Part shown: piece by piece, positions 33,360-42,259 of the stretch
Position numbering within the stretch: position 1 is the stretch's first letter
Layout: each line of letters opens with the position of its first letter
Assembly (NCBI RefSeq): GCF_000969605.1
Contig: NZ_JZUE01000011.1
Coordinates: 165,362-229,361, forward strand
Direction of reading: 5' to 3'
Source: Aquincola tertiaricarbonis
GTDB lineage: Bacteria; Pseudomonadota; Gammaproteobacteria; Burkholderiales; Burkholderiaceae_C
DNA: 64,000 nucleotides
Program-made: the position numbers and the translations under genes
Notes under the pieces: generated by a model
What the model saw: the letters and a program-made list of their open reading frames with translations, nothing else
Told to the model about the DNA's origin: nothing
Databases searched by the model: none

Positions 33360-36300
33360 CTACGGAAAGTTGCGCACCGCGATTGGTGTGGCCGCAACAA
33401 AGGCCGGGTCGCTGCTCACCAGCACCGGCGTGGCTTCGCTGGCGCGCTCGGCGGTGTTGCCCGCGAAGGTGAACCACTCGCAGAACACCTGGGCCAGCGC
33501 GCGGCGGCCGCGCGGCCGAATGCGGAAGAAGTTGTTGCTGAACTGCGTGGCCGCCGCGCTCACCGAATGGCCCAGCCCGTCGCCGTGCGAGCCGAACCAG
33601 TTGCCTTCGATCACTGCATGGCTGAAGGCCTGCCGCTGCGCGCGCGGGTCGGCGCCGTAGTCGGGCACCAGGCACCACAGCCGTTCGATGGCGTTGCCAC
33701 GGCACTGCAGCCGGCCACCCGTGCCGCCCGGTGCCAGGCTCTGCTTCTGGAACTGGGTGTCGGGATCGACGCCGGTGCGCTCGGACGTGGCACCGCTGCC
33801 GGGCAGCGCCAGCCCGCCCAGCATCACCACGTCGCCCAGGATCTGGTTGTCGCCCAGCGTCACGTCGGTCTGCGTCGAGTGGACCGCCAGCGCAATGTCG
33901 GCGCGGATGCGCAGCAGCACGGGCAGCAGGCCCGCGTGCAGCGCCTCGGCCAGCGCGGCACGCGGTGGGGTGTCCTGCTGCTGCAGCAGCTCCTCGAGCG
34001 GCGGGCCGCCGCGGCCCAGCCGGGGCGTCGGCAGCACCCCCACGCGGGCCGAAGACCGCAGGCCGGCCAGCGCGGACGGCGCGTCTGCCGGCGCAGCGGT
34101 GGAAGGCGCGGCGGCGGAGGGCGCGGCGGTGGAGGGCGTTTCCGCCGGCTGCCGCCGGCGGCGCTCGGCCGGGCTGCGCGGGGGCGGCCGGTCCGCGTCG
34201 GCTTCGGCGGCCTTCAGCACCTGCTGCAGCCCGGATGCGGCCTGGCGGCGTTCTTCCACCTTCAAGGCCTGCAGCCGGTCCAGCAGCCGCTCCAGCTCCC
34301 GCGGGGCGTCGTCCGGCCCGTCCGGCTTGGCGGCCGCGGCCAGCCAGCCCTGCATCTGGCGGCCCAGCGCGGCATCGCCCAGCAGTGCCGGATCGGCCAG
34401 CAGCTCGATGGCCGGCGAACGCTGCAGCCACCAGGCCTGCAAGGTGCTGCCGCTGCAGGCGAGCCGCGCCAGCGGCGCCTCGTCGGTGCCGGCCAGCAGC
34501 AGCGGCAGCGGCTGCGGCGCCTGCCCGCCGGTGCGGTTGACCTCGCAACCGCTGGCGCTGGCCTGGCCACCGGCCAACTGCAGCTGGCCCGCGCCCAGCA
34601 CCTGCACGCCGACGTCCTTCAGCACCAGCTGGTCGGCGGCCAGCAGCAGCACCACGTCGTCCAGCACCCAGCGGCTGCGCGACGGGCCGGCGCCGTGCAG
34701 TCGCAGGCTGCGCTTGCCTTTCAGGCCCAGCGGCTTGCGGAAGCGATGTTCACCCGGCAGCAGGCACAGCGCCAGGTCGGTCTCGGCCTCGTCGGCCGCG
34801 AAGCGTTCCAGCCGGTCGGGCAGCTCGCCGGGGCCGATGACTTCCTCGCAGCGCAGCCGGCACAGCAGGTCCAGCGCCTGCTGCACCGTGGTGGCGCCCA
34901 GCGCCTGCAGCGGGCTGCACTGCGAGGGCTCGTACGCCACCTCGGCCGCCACCGACAGCCCCGCGTTGAAGCGCACCGGCAGCTGCACCGGCTGGCTGGC
35001 CGCATCCAGCAGCCGCGCTTCCACCACCTGGGGCCCGGCCATGCCCGAGAGTGCCCAGCGGCACGAGGCCACGCCGTCCGCGCCGGTGGGCACCGTGACC
35101 GTGGGGCCGGTGCTGTCGAGCTGGCCGCCACCGGCGATGACGCTGAAGCGCACCCGCGCGTCGGCCACCGGCGTGGGCCCGCGGGCCACGCCCACCCGCA
35201 GCGGCTGCGGCAGCAGGGCCAGGCCGCCGGGCGAAGGCATCACCTCCTGCCCGTCGCCGCTGAGGTAGAAGAAGCTGGCCAGCGCGCACAGCGCATCCAG
35301 CGCTTCCTGCACGTTTTTCGCGCCGCTGAGGTGGTCGCAGCCGCCGGGCTCGTAGGCCACCGCGCGGGCGCGGCTGAGGCTGGCGCTGAAGGTCACCGGC
35401 AAATGCATGGGCTGGCCGCCGGCATCCAGCAGCGTGGCTGCCACCTGCTGGCTCTGCACCGGTGCGGCGGCGGCCCAGCCCAGCTCCCAGGGCAGGGTGG
35501 CGACGCCGGCGGCATCGGTGAGCACCGTCAGGCTGGCGGCGGCGCCATTGAGCCGGCCGCCGCCCGACAGCACCGAAAAGCGCACCGGCGCGCCCGCCAC
35601 CGGCGTGCTGCCGTTGGCCGCGCCCACCTTCAGCGGCTGCAGCAGCGGCACGAAGGCAGCGGCCTGCGCCGGGTCGGCCGGTGCGGCCTCCTGGCCGTCG
35701 CCGCTGAGGTAGTAGAAGCTGGTCAGCCGCGTGAGCGGTGGAAAGAGGCGCCGGCAATCGTCGATGCGCGTCCAGGCGGCGCCGTCGAAGTGCATCACCG
35801 CCAGCCGCGCATGGCGGTGCTCGATGCCCTGCGGCGGGCGCTCCTGAGGCACGCCGCCGGGGCGCGGCCAGTCGATGTCGGCGGTGGCGACGCGGGCCGG
35901 GATCAGCCAGTGGTCGCCGGTGCGGTAGCTGCCGGCGGTCAGGCGCATCTGCACGCCGTCCTCCAGGTCCAGCCACTGGTCGTTGGTGGGCAGCAGCATG
36001 CCGTTGCCGTCCCAGCGGCGCACACGCGGCCGGCTGCCGAAGGCCGCCAGCGTGGTGGGCTCGCCATTGGCGGTGGGCAGGTCCAGCGTGAGGCGCAGGC
36101 CGTCCACCGCGGCCAGGCGCACCAGGGTGCCGGGCTCGGCGCGCAGCTCGCGTGCATCGTCGATCAGCTCCACCCACTGGCCGGGCGCAAAGGCCAGCAT
36201 GCGGTCGCGGCCCTCGCTGGCCACCGTGATGTCCGGGCCGGCCTGGGCCACCCAGGCACTGGCCACCGCGCCGTTGTCGCGCGACCACTTGAAGGTGGCG

Positions 36301-37040
36301 GTGCCCCGGTTGCCGCTGCGGTGCACCTCCACCCGGTAGAGCTGGTTCTCCAGCCGGCGGTAGCCGGCATCGGCCGGCACCACGCAGGGCGAATCGGCGC
36401 TGGTGCCGGGCTCGGCGCGCGCGGCCAGCCGGCCGGTGGGCGGTGCGATGGCGGCGATCCAGGCGGCCGGCGTGCTGCTGCAGTCCATCGCCGCGCCGCT
36501 GTCGGCCACGCGCAGCAGCCGCAGCTGCCACACCGTGCGCAGCCGGGTGGTGGTGTCGGGCCCGCCCAGGGCCACTTCGCGCAGGGCCGGCGCCTCCAGC
36601 GCGGTGATGTGGCGCTGCCAGACGTCCAGCCAGGCGATGTAGATGCCGGCACTGGCGGGCAGCGGCGCGCCGGGCAGGTCGGGCTGGTCGGCGTAACGCA
36701 CGATGCGTTCGTTCTCAACCAGCCAGCCGCCCACGTAGCCGCGGCCGGCGGTGATGAGGAAATCGCCTGCCGTGGCCAGGGCCGGCGGCGAGGCATTGCC
36801 GGGCCGGCCCGCCTCGGCCGCGGTGAGCGCGGCGGCCGCGGCCACCGGCCGGAAGCCGTCGTGGTCCATCGGCATGCCGGCCATGCCCACGGTGTCGATG
36901 CACTCGGTCTCGGTGCGGTAGGCCTGCAGGTCGGCCTGCTCGTTCCAGTCGGCATCCAGCTGCACACGGCCCTGCTGCATGCGCACGCTGCTGTAGTGCT
37001 GGCGACGGTCGAAGGTCAAGCGGGTGAAGTCGCCCTTCAT
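33360..37040 (-). CDS. DUF6519-type eCIS tail protein with Ig-like repeats and beta-helix (candidate spike)
   Basis: 1226 residues. The N-terminal DUF6519-like part (1 to about 400) starts M-K-G-D-F-T-R-L-T-F-D and has Q-G-R-V-Q-L-D-A-D-W-N-E-Q. Two tandem Ig-like units follow (about 437-585 and 588-735). Each opens with F-[YF]-Y-L-S-G-D-G-Q-E and contains P-V-A-x-A-x-V-R-F-S-V-x-x-G-G-G. From about 760 on, short repetitive strand motifs (for example G-D-N-Q-I-L-G-D-V-V-M-L-G-G, V-I-E-G-N-W-F-G-S) suggest a right-handed beta-helix like tailspikes. It is the last gene of the operon, where fibre or receptor-binding genes usually sit. Receptor recognition is inferred. Confidence 0.78.
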   Translation of the reverse strand: MKGDFTRLTFDRRQHYSSVRMQQGRVQLDADWNEQADLQAYRTETECIDTVGMAGMPMDHDGFRPVAAAAALTAAEAGRPGNASPPALATAGDFLITAGRGYVGGWLVENERIVRYADQPDLPGAPLPASAGIYIAWLDVWQRHITALEAPALREVALGGPDTTTRLRTVWQLRLLRVADSGAAMDCSSTPAAWIAAIAPPTGRLAARAEPGTSADSPCVVPADAGYRRLENQLYRVEVHRSGNRGTATFKWSRDNGAVASAWVAQAGPDITVASEGRDRMLAFAPGQWVELIDDARELRAEPGTLVRLAAVDGLRLTLDLPTANGEPTTLAAFGSRPRVRRWDGNGMLLPTNDQWLDLEDGVQMRLTAGSYRTGDHWLIPARVATADIDWPRPGGVPQERPPQGIEHRHARLAVMHFDGAAWTRIDDCRRLFPPLTRLTSFYYLSGDGQEAAPADPAQAAAFVPLLQPLKVGAANGSTPVAGAPVRFSVLSGGGRLNGAAASLTVLTDAAGVATLPWELGWAAAAPVQSQQVAATLLDAGGQPMHLPVTFSASLSRARAVAYEPGGCDHLSGAKNVQEALDALCALASFFYLSGDGQEVMPSPGGLALLPQPLRVGVARGPTPVADARVRFSVIAGGGQLDSTGPTVTVPTGADGVASCRWALSGMAGPQVVEARLLDAASQPVQLPVRFNAGLSVAAEVAYEPSQCSPLQALGATTVQQALDLLCRLRCEEVIGPGELPDRLERFAADEAETDLALCLLPGEHRFRKPLGLKGKRSLRLHGAGPSRSRWVLDDVVLLLAADQLVLKDVGVQVLGAGQLQLAGGQASASGCEVNRTGGQAPQPLPLLLAGTDEAPLARLACSGSTLQAWWLQRSPAIELLADPALLGDAALGRQMQGWLAAAAKPDGPDDAPRELERLLDRLQALKVEERRQAASGLQQVLKAAEADADRPPPRSPAERRRRQPAETPSTAAPSAAAPSTAAPADAPSALAGLRSSARVGVLPTPRLGRGGPPLEELLQQQDTPPRAALAEALHAGLLPVLLRIRADIALAVHSTQTDVTLGDNQILGDVVMLGGLALPGSGATSERTGVDPDTQFQKQSLAPGGTGGRLQCRGNAIERLWCLVPDYGADPRAQRQAFSHAVIEGNWFGSHGDGLGHSVSAAATQFSNNFFRIRPRGRRALAQVFCEWFTFAGNTAERASEATPVLVSSDPAFVAATPIAVRNFP

Positions 37041-37058
37041 GGCATCAAGTCCTGGTTG

Positions 37059-39266
37059 TCAGCTGGCATGGGTGAGGCCGGCTTCCATGCCGAAGCGCAG
37101 GTACTGCCCGACCTGCCCCAGGGCATTGGCCGCGCGGTGCGCCTGCAGCAGGAAGTGCCAGGCCCCCATCTCGTTGCCGTCGTCGGCGCCGGTGGTGATC
37201 TCGGCCGCGCACTGCGCCGAGAGCTGCGCATGGGCGGCGTCGCCCCAGCGCAGCGTGGTGAAGGTGGGCCGCAGCCGGGCCTCGATGGCGGCCGGGTCGG
37301 CGGTGGGGTCGATGGCCACCGCGGCCTCGATGGCCAGCGCCGGCTGGCAGCGGTAGGGCCGCGGCACACTGGAATCGCGGCTGACGAAGCTATAGCGCAC
37401 GCAGCCCTCCTGCAGCCGGGCGGTGTGCACGGTGGCGGAGAACAGGGTGTTCTCGGCGCACAGCCGGTCCAGCATGCAGCGGCCGACGATGGTGCAGGCG
37501 CTGGCCTCCAGCGGCGCGGCGTCGACGCGGACGGCCTCGGGCTCGGCCTGCACGATGCTGTCGGCCAACCCCACGCCATCGGCCGCGGCCGTCACCTCGA
37601 TGCGGCCGAGCAGGCAGCGCTGGGCCTGCAGCCGCAGGTGGCGGTTGTCGCCGCCGGCCATCAGCGCGGTGCCGGCAGCGGGCATCACCGTGCAATGCGA
37701 CAGCTGCAGCCGCGCCAGGTTGCCGTCGGCGACCGTGATGCTGCCTTCGATCAGCAGGCCGTCCAGCCACAGCTCGCCGGCCGCGGGCTCGTCGGCCGCG
37801 GCGGTGCCGGTGACGGTGAAGTGGCCGCGCAGCGCCGCCCGCCGCAGGCCGCCGTCGATGCGGCCGGGCCGGCGCTCCAGCTGCCCCGGCAGGCCACCGG
37901 CCACCGGCAGCGCCGGCCAGTCGGCCGCGGCGATGGTGAGCCGGCTGCCGGCGGGCAGGCGCGGTGCGTGCGCGGCACTCCAGTCCTCTTCCCAAAGGGC
38001 GTTGTCCATCAGCGTGATCAGGCCCACGGTGCCGGCGGGCTGCAGGTTCCAGGCGTCGATGGCCTCGGCCAGCGTGGCCACCAGCTCGCCGCCGATGGCC
38101 GCCTGCTGGCGCGACACGCCCAGCTGCCAGCCGACCGGCCGGGCCAGCGCCTCGTCCAGCGTGCGGCGGCGGTCGTAGGGGCCGCCGCCCAGGTCGCCGG
38201 GAAAGCCGAAGTTCCAGTCCACCTGCACCGCGGCGCCGGCCCGCGCAGGCGCCAGCACCAGCCGGCCCAGCTGCGGATCGAAGGCCGCGGCGATGGGCCA
38301 GGCCACCGGCGTGACGGCGCCGCCCGGCCCGCTGAGCGCTACGTCCACGCTGTCGGGCGGCGCCTGCCAGCTGCCCAGGTGGCACACGCAGAGCTGGTCG
38401 GGCGGCACGGCCACGCCGTCCAGCCGCAGCACCAGGGGCGGCTGGCCGGTGGCCTCGTCGAACCAGGCCGGCTGCAGCGGCCGGCCGTTGACCAGCGCCA
38501 GCCGGCGCGCCTGCAGCTCGGCATGCAGCGCCAGGCGCGACAAGGGCATCGGCAGATCGGCCTCGGTGGTGGCGTGCTCCACCGCGGCCTCGGTGCGCGG
38601 CGGGTTGAACATCGGCAGGTCGCGGCCGGCGGCGTCCAGCCAGTAGCTGCCGGGCTGCGGGCCGGGCCGCGGCTCGGCGCGCAGCAGGCGGTAGCTGCGC
38701 AGCCGCCAGGCGAACAGCGCGACGTTGGGCAGGTTCCAGCGCCCGCGCTGCAGCGCGATGCGGCGCACGTCCACGCCGTGCGGCGCCGGGTCGAAGGCGC
38801 CGCCCAGGCCTTCCAGCCGCAGCGCGCTGCGCACGTCCAGCGTGCCCGGCGCCTGCAGCCGCACATGGTTCAGGTGCTGCGTGGTGGCCAGCTGCAGGAA
38901 GGCTTCGGCGGCCTTGGTCGGCCAGCCGGCGCTGTCGAGCACCAGCTGCTCCAGCACCGGCACCGTGCCCTTGCGGCGGCGGTAGGCCAGCACGTTGGCC
39001 ACCAGCGCGCGGCGGCTGTAGGGCAGCTCGCTGCCCAGCTCGCGCAGGCCGCGCACGCCCACCAGCTCGCCGATGTAGGGCACCACCCATTCGGCGCAGG
39101 TCTCGATGAAGTGGTCGTCATGCAGCTGCTCGATGTCTTCCTGCACCAGCGCGCCCTGCGCGGCCATCACCTCCAGCAGCGCCCGCAGCGCGCCGCCGCC
39201 ACGCTCGTCGCGCAGGCGGTGGATGGCGGGCAGCAGCTGCCACAGGCTGTCGGTGTCCAGGGCCAT
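37059..39266 (-). CDS. Phage tail protein I-like baseplate protein with C-terminal beta-helix-like extension
   Basis: 735 residues. The N-terminal 150 residues resemble gpI-type tail proteins (L-W-Q-L-L-P-A-I-H-R-L-R, then Y-R-R-R-K-G-T-V-P-V-L-E-Q-L). This is the baseplate-periphery component of phage P2 and of eCIS (Afp12/Pvc12-like). The remaining about 550 residues are far beyond the usual gpI size. The last 250 have strand-turn repeats (L-L-I-E-G-S-I-T-V, C-T-V-M-P-A-A-G-T) of beta-helix type. The start codon overlaps the previous stop (TGATG at 39268-39264). Confidence 0.75.
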   Translation of the reverse strand: MALDTDSLWQLLPAIHRLRDERGGGALRALLEVMAAQGALVQEDIEQLHDDHFIETCAEWVVPYIGELVGVRGLRELGSELPYSRRALVANVLAYRRRKGTVPVLEQLVLDSAGWPTKAAEAFLQLATTQHLNHVRLQAPGTLDVRSALRLEGLGGAFDPAPHGVDVRRIALQRGRWNLPNVALFAWRLRSYRLLRAEPRPGPQPGSYWLDAAGRDLPMFNPPRTEAAVEHATTEADLPMPLSRLALHAELQARRLALVNGRPLQPAWFDEATGQPPLVLRLDGVAVPPDQLCVCHLGSWQAPPDSVDVALSGPGGAVTPVAWPIAAAFDPQLGRLVLAPARAGAAVQVDWNFGFPGDLGGGPYDRRRTLDEALARPVGWQLGVSRQQAAIGGELVATLAEAIDAWNLQPAGTVGLITLMDNALWEEDWSAAHAPRLPAGSRLTIAAADWPALPVAGGLPGQLERRPGRIDGGLRRAALRGHFTVTGTAAADEPAAGELWLDGLLIEGSITVADGNLARLQLSHCTVMPAAGTALMAGGDNRHLRLQAQRCLLGRIEVTAAADGVGLADSIVQAEPEAVRVDAAPLEASACTIVGRCMLDRLCAENTLFSATVHTARLQEGCVRYSFVSRDSSVPRPYRCQPALAIEAAVAIDPTADPAAIEARLRPTFTTLRWGDAAHAQLSAQCAAEITTGADDGNEMGAWHFLLQAHRAANALGQVGQYLRFGMEAGLTHAS

Positions 39267-42049
39267 CACGGCATCTCCGTCAGTTGCAAGGCTGCCTCGT
39301 CGATCAGCAGCAGCTGCGCCGGCAGCACCGCCGCGCCGGCGGCATTCCAGCGGGCGGGCAGGGCATCCAGGCGCGGCGCGGCCAGCGGATCGCGGCCGTC
39401 CAGCCGGCGCAGGGCCACGCCCACCACGCCGGGCACCGCATGCAGCAGCGCGACCAGCTCGGCCACATGGGTTCCCTGCGCGAAGGGCCGCTGCGCGAAG
39501 CCGAAGGCCGCCAACAGCGCGGCCCGGCAGGCGGCCAGCACGGTGGCGGCCAGGTGCTCGGGCGCCACCTGCACCGCCGCCTCCAGCGAGAAGCGGCGCA
39601 GCTCGTAGCCGCCCACGGCGATCTGCTGGGCGGCCGGCCGCGCGGCATCGATGGCGCTGCGCAGCGCCTGCGCAGTGGGACCGGCCGCATCCAGCGGCGT
39701 GCCGTCGGCGGCGGCCAGGCTGAGGTGGATCATGCGGCGCTGCCCGTTCCACAGTACCGCGGCGCGGGCCTTGCCGATGCCGGCATAGGTGCGGGCGAAG
39801 TCCTCCGCGTCCTGCACCGAGACCACGCGGTCCAGCGTCAACACCGTCAGCGGTGCGTTGGCACGGGCGCCGTCCAGCGTCTCGGGGTCCTGCGCGCCGG
39901 TGGCGGGCAGCGGATTGACGGCGGCCTTCAGGCCCAGGGGTCGGCTCATCAGCAGCGTGAGCTGGCCGGCGCGCACCTGGCCGGCCAGGCCGGTGCCCAC
40001 GCGGTAGCCGGCGGTGACGTTGTCGCGCCCGGTGGGCAGGCGGGCGCCGTGCACGCCATCGCCGAACTGCACCACCGCCGTGCCGTCGTCGGCATGGCGC
40101 AGGCTGTACACCCGCGCGTCGGGCGGCTGGCCGTACAGCGTGGGCACCGGCTGCCACAGCAGGCCGTCCACCCGCACCGCCACCGTGCTGCGGGCGCCGC
40201 CGGGCGCGGTGGGGTCGCTCACATACGTGACCGGCTTCTGCTGCAGCGCAAAGGCCTGCATCGGCACCGCGTGCTGCCCGCTGCCCAGCGGCTCCGCGCC
40301 ACCTGCACCCAGCGCCACGCTGCCCGGCACTACCACGGTGGCGCCATGGGTGGCGGGGACCACATTGGCCTGCACGACGAAGCCGCCGCGCTGGTACACA
40401 CCCGCCATCGGCGCGTGCAGCACCAGCACGGTGGCGCCGTCGGGCGTGGTCTCGGTGCGCAGCAGCTCGGCGGCTTCGGCGGCCAGGGCCAGCGGGTCCG
40501 GCGGGCTGAAGCCTTCGGGCGGCGGATCTTCCAGCGGCAGCAGTTCGTCGGCGGCCACGTCCAGGCTGCCGGCAAAACCGTCGGCCTCATCCACAAGCGG
40601 CCAGCGGGCGCGGCCGTCGGGCAGCGGCTGCGGTGGGCCCGCCACGGCCAGCACCTGGCCCTCGACCAGCGTGCGGCGGGCGCCCGAGGCGGCCACCAGC
40701 ACCAGCGGGCGCAGCGTCTGCAGGGTGCGGGTGCTGCCCGAGCGGCTGCGCCATTGCCGCGGCGCCACCTGCAGCTGGCGCAGCGGCCGGCCGCGCAGCA
40801 GCAGCTGGCGGCCGGGCATCAGGCCGTCCACCGGGCCTTGCAGCTCGATGCGGTCGCCCCACACCGCATCAGGCACCGGCGCCTCGGCGAGCGCCAGCGG
40901 CTGGCTGGCGGCATGCACTACGGTCTCGCGCAGGCCGAACCAGCCCAGGTGCTCGCGCGTGTCGACGAAGACCTGCGTGGTCTTGGCGGTGAGGGTGAAG
41001 TCGGTGCGGGCGCCGCTGCGCACGCGCACCACGCGGTACAGCTCCTCGTAGCTGGCCTTCTCGAGCCGCAGCCAGCTGCCTTCGAGGATGTCGGTGTAGG
41101 GCGCGTCGAGGTCGATGCGCTGCTCGGCCGTGGTGGTGATCTCGAAGCCCGGCCATTCGGTGGCAGCTTCAGGCACGCCGAAGCCGGCGCGTGTGGTCTC
41201 GGGCATGCCGCGCAGGTCGGGCGCGTTGTGGCCGAACAGCGCGGCGCGGCGGCGGAACACGAAGACCTCGGGCTGCGCCTCGGGATTCATTTCCGGCGCC
41301 GAATGGCCCAGCGCATCGGCCCACTGCACCTCGGTCACGCCCGCGGCGGCATGTTCGGTCACGGCCTGCAGGCGCCGCGCGTCCCAGCTTTCGCTGCCCG
41401 CGAAAGCCAGCCGCCGCGGGCCGACGAACAGCAGCACGTCGCCCGGCTGCAGGTGCAGCCTGGTGCCGGCCAGCCAGGCGCGGGTGCTGCGCCGGCTGAA
41501 GACCTGCGGCCGGCGGGTGCGGGCGGGCATGGCATTGAAGGCGATGCGGCCTTCCAGCGCCTCCACGGTCTCGAAGGTCTGCGGCAGCTCGCCGGGGCCG
41601 GGTGTGCTCTGCACCTTCAGGCCGGGTGCCAGCAGCACCGGCTCCTGCAGGCCGGGCGCGGCTTCCAGCGTGCAGGCCAGCAGCGTGCCGGCGGCCACGC
41701 CGGGCTGCAGCTCGTAGCCGATGGCGCGGGCCAGCTCCAGCACCGAGCGGCGCTCGTGCGCGGTGCCGAGGTAGGCCTCGTCGTTGATGCGCTCCTGGTA
41801 GAAGGTGATCACGTCCAGCGCGGCGGCCCAGGCGTCGATCAGCGCCACGGTGGCATCGGCATCGTCGCGCGCGGCCAGGGCGGCCAGTGCGGGTGTCTGG
41901 GCCAGCTGCTCCAGCATCGCCTGCTTGAAGCGGCCCTGGGTGCCGATGCGGCGCGAGAGCGCCTTCAGGCCCGGGCGGTTGTTGATGGGCCGGGGTGTGG
42001 GCTCGATGCGGATGCCGCACGGCGCGTCGTCATCGGTAAAGCAGCTCAT
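39266..42049 (-). CDS. Putative baseplate assembly protein (baseplate J-like, larger copy)
   Basis: 927 residues, of the 'putative baseplate assembly protein' family found in phage-tail-like loci. Landmarks are I-N-N-R-P-G-L-K-A-L-S-R-R-I-G-T, L-D-V-I-T-F-Y-Q-E-R-I-N-D-E-A-Y-L-G-T-A and the C-terminal half with baseplate-J-like V-L-T-L-D-R-V-V-S-V-Q-D-A-E-D-F-A-R-T-Y-A-G-I-G-K-A. It should form the wedge ring around the spike. It starts with ATGA overlapping the small Pro-rich gene's stop. Confidence 0.83.
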   Translation of the reverse strand: MSCFTDDDAPCGIRIEPTPRPINNRPGLKALSRRIGTQGRFKQAMLEQLAQTPALAALAARDDADATVALIDAWAAALDVITFYQERINDEAYLGTAHERRSVLELARAIGYELQPGVAAGTLLACTLEAAPGLQEPVLLAPGLKVQSTPGPGELPQTFETVEALEGRIAFNAMPARTRRPQVFSRRSTRAWLAGTRLHLQPGDVLLFVGPRRLAFAGSESWDARRLQAVTEHAAAGVTEVQWADALGHSAPEMNPEAQPEVFVFRRRAALFGHNAPDLRGMPETTRAGFGVPEAATEWPGFEITTTAEQRIDLDAPYTDILEGSWLRLEKASYEELYRVVRVRSGARTDFTLTAKTTQVFVDTREHLGWFGLRETVVHAASQPLALAEAPVPDAVWGDRIELQGPVDGLMPGRQLLLRGRPLRQLQVAPRQWRSRSGSTRTLQTLRPLVLVAASGARRTLVEGQVLAVAGPPQPLPDGRARWPLVDEADGFAGSLDVAADELLPLEDPPPEGFSPPDPLALAAEAAELLRTETTPDGATVLVLHAPMAGVYQRGGFVVQANVVPATHGATVVVPGSVALGAGGAEPLGSGQHAVPMQAFALQQKPVTYVSDPTAPGGARSTVAVRVDGLLWQPVPTLYGQPPDARVYSLRHADDGTAVVQFGDGVHGARLPTGRDNVTAGYRVGTGLAGQVRAGQLTLLMSRPLGLKAAVNPLPATGAQDPETLDGARANAPLTVLTLDRVVSVQDAEDFARTYAGIGKARAAVLWNGQRRMIHLSLAAADGTPLDAAGPTAQALRSAIDAARPAAQQIAVGGYELRRFSLEAAVQVAPEHLAATVLAACRAALLAAFGFAQRPFAQGTHVAELVALLHAVPGVVGVALRRLDGRDPLAAPRLDALPARWNAAGAAVLPAQLLLIDEAALQLTEMP

Positions 42050-42249
42050 GTCGGCCCCTCGCCCGGCGGGTACGCCGGTCGATCCCCCGGGGGGATGGCG
42101 GGCCGGCTTGGGGCGGCCCGGCGCTCGGCCCGCAGGCCCGGCGGCCCCTCGCCCGGCGGGTACGCCGGTCGATCCCCCGGGGGGATGGCGGGCCGGCTTG
42201 GGGCGGCCCGGCGCTCGGCCCGCGCTGGTTGGAGTGGCTGTCGGTTCAT
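42046..42249 (-). CDS. Small Pro/Arg-rich repeat protein between two baseplate genes
   Basis: 67 residues. After MNRQPLQPA the protein is almost entirely two identical 27-residue units, each containing R-A-E-R-R-A-A-P-S-R-P-A-I-P-P-G-D-R-P and Y-P-P-G-E-G-P, separated by two or three residues. They are encoded by an 82-bp direct DNA repeat. GAGG precedes the ATG, the gene starts 10 bases after the upstream baseplate stop, and its TGA overlaps the next ATG (ATGA). It therefore fits the operon's coupling pattern and is probably translated. It is likely disordered. No family is recognised. It may be a captured repeat element and not a structural subunit. Confidence 0.55.
   Translation of the reverse strand: MNRQPLQPARAERRAAPSRPAIPPGDRPAYPPGEGPPGLRAERRAAPSRPAIPPGDRPAYPPGEGPT
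42052..42133. repeat. 82-bp direct repeat, copy 1
   Basis: Identical by eye to 42142-42223, with a unit spacing of 90 bp. It contains an ATCCCCC/GGGGGAT palindrome and GC-rich inverted arms (GGCCGGCTTGGGGCGGCC), resembling the dispersed C-rich/G-rich intergenic elements of this bacterial group. It lies wholly inside a small coding gene. Confidence 0.88.
42142..42223. repeat. 82-bp direct repeat, copy 2
   Basis: Second copy of the unit at 42052. The eight bases between copies (42134-42141) keep the reading frame, since 90 is a multiple of three, so the protein repeat is exact. Confidence 0.88.
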
Positions 42250-42259
42250 GTCGCGGCCC

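Noticed and set aside
32286..39608. A 2440-codon open frame on the plus strand across the DUF6519 and gpI-like genes
   Set aside because: It is antisense to genes with clear homology and composition, has a Gln/His/Arg/Gly-dominated composition with no domain, and is a product of high GC third positions.
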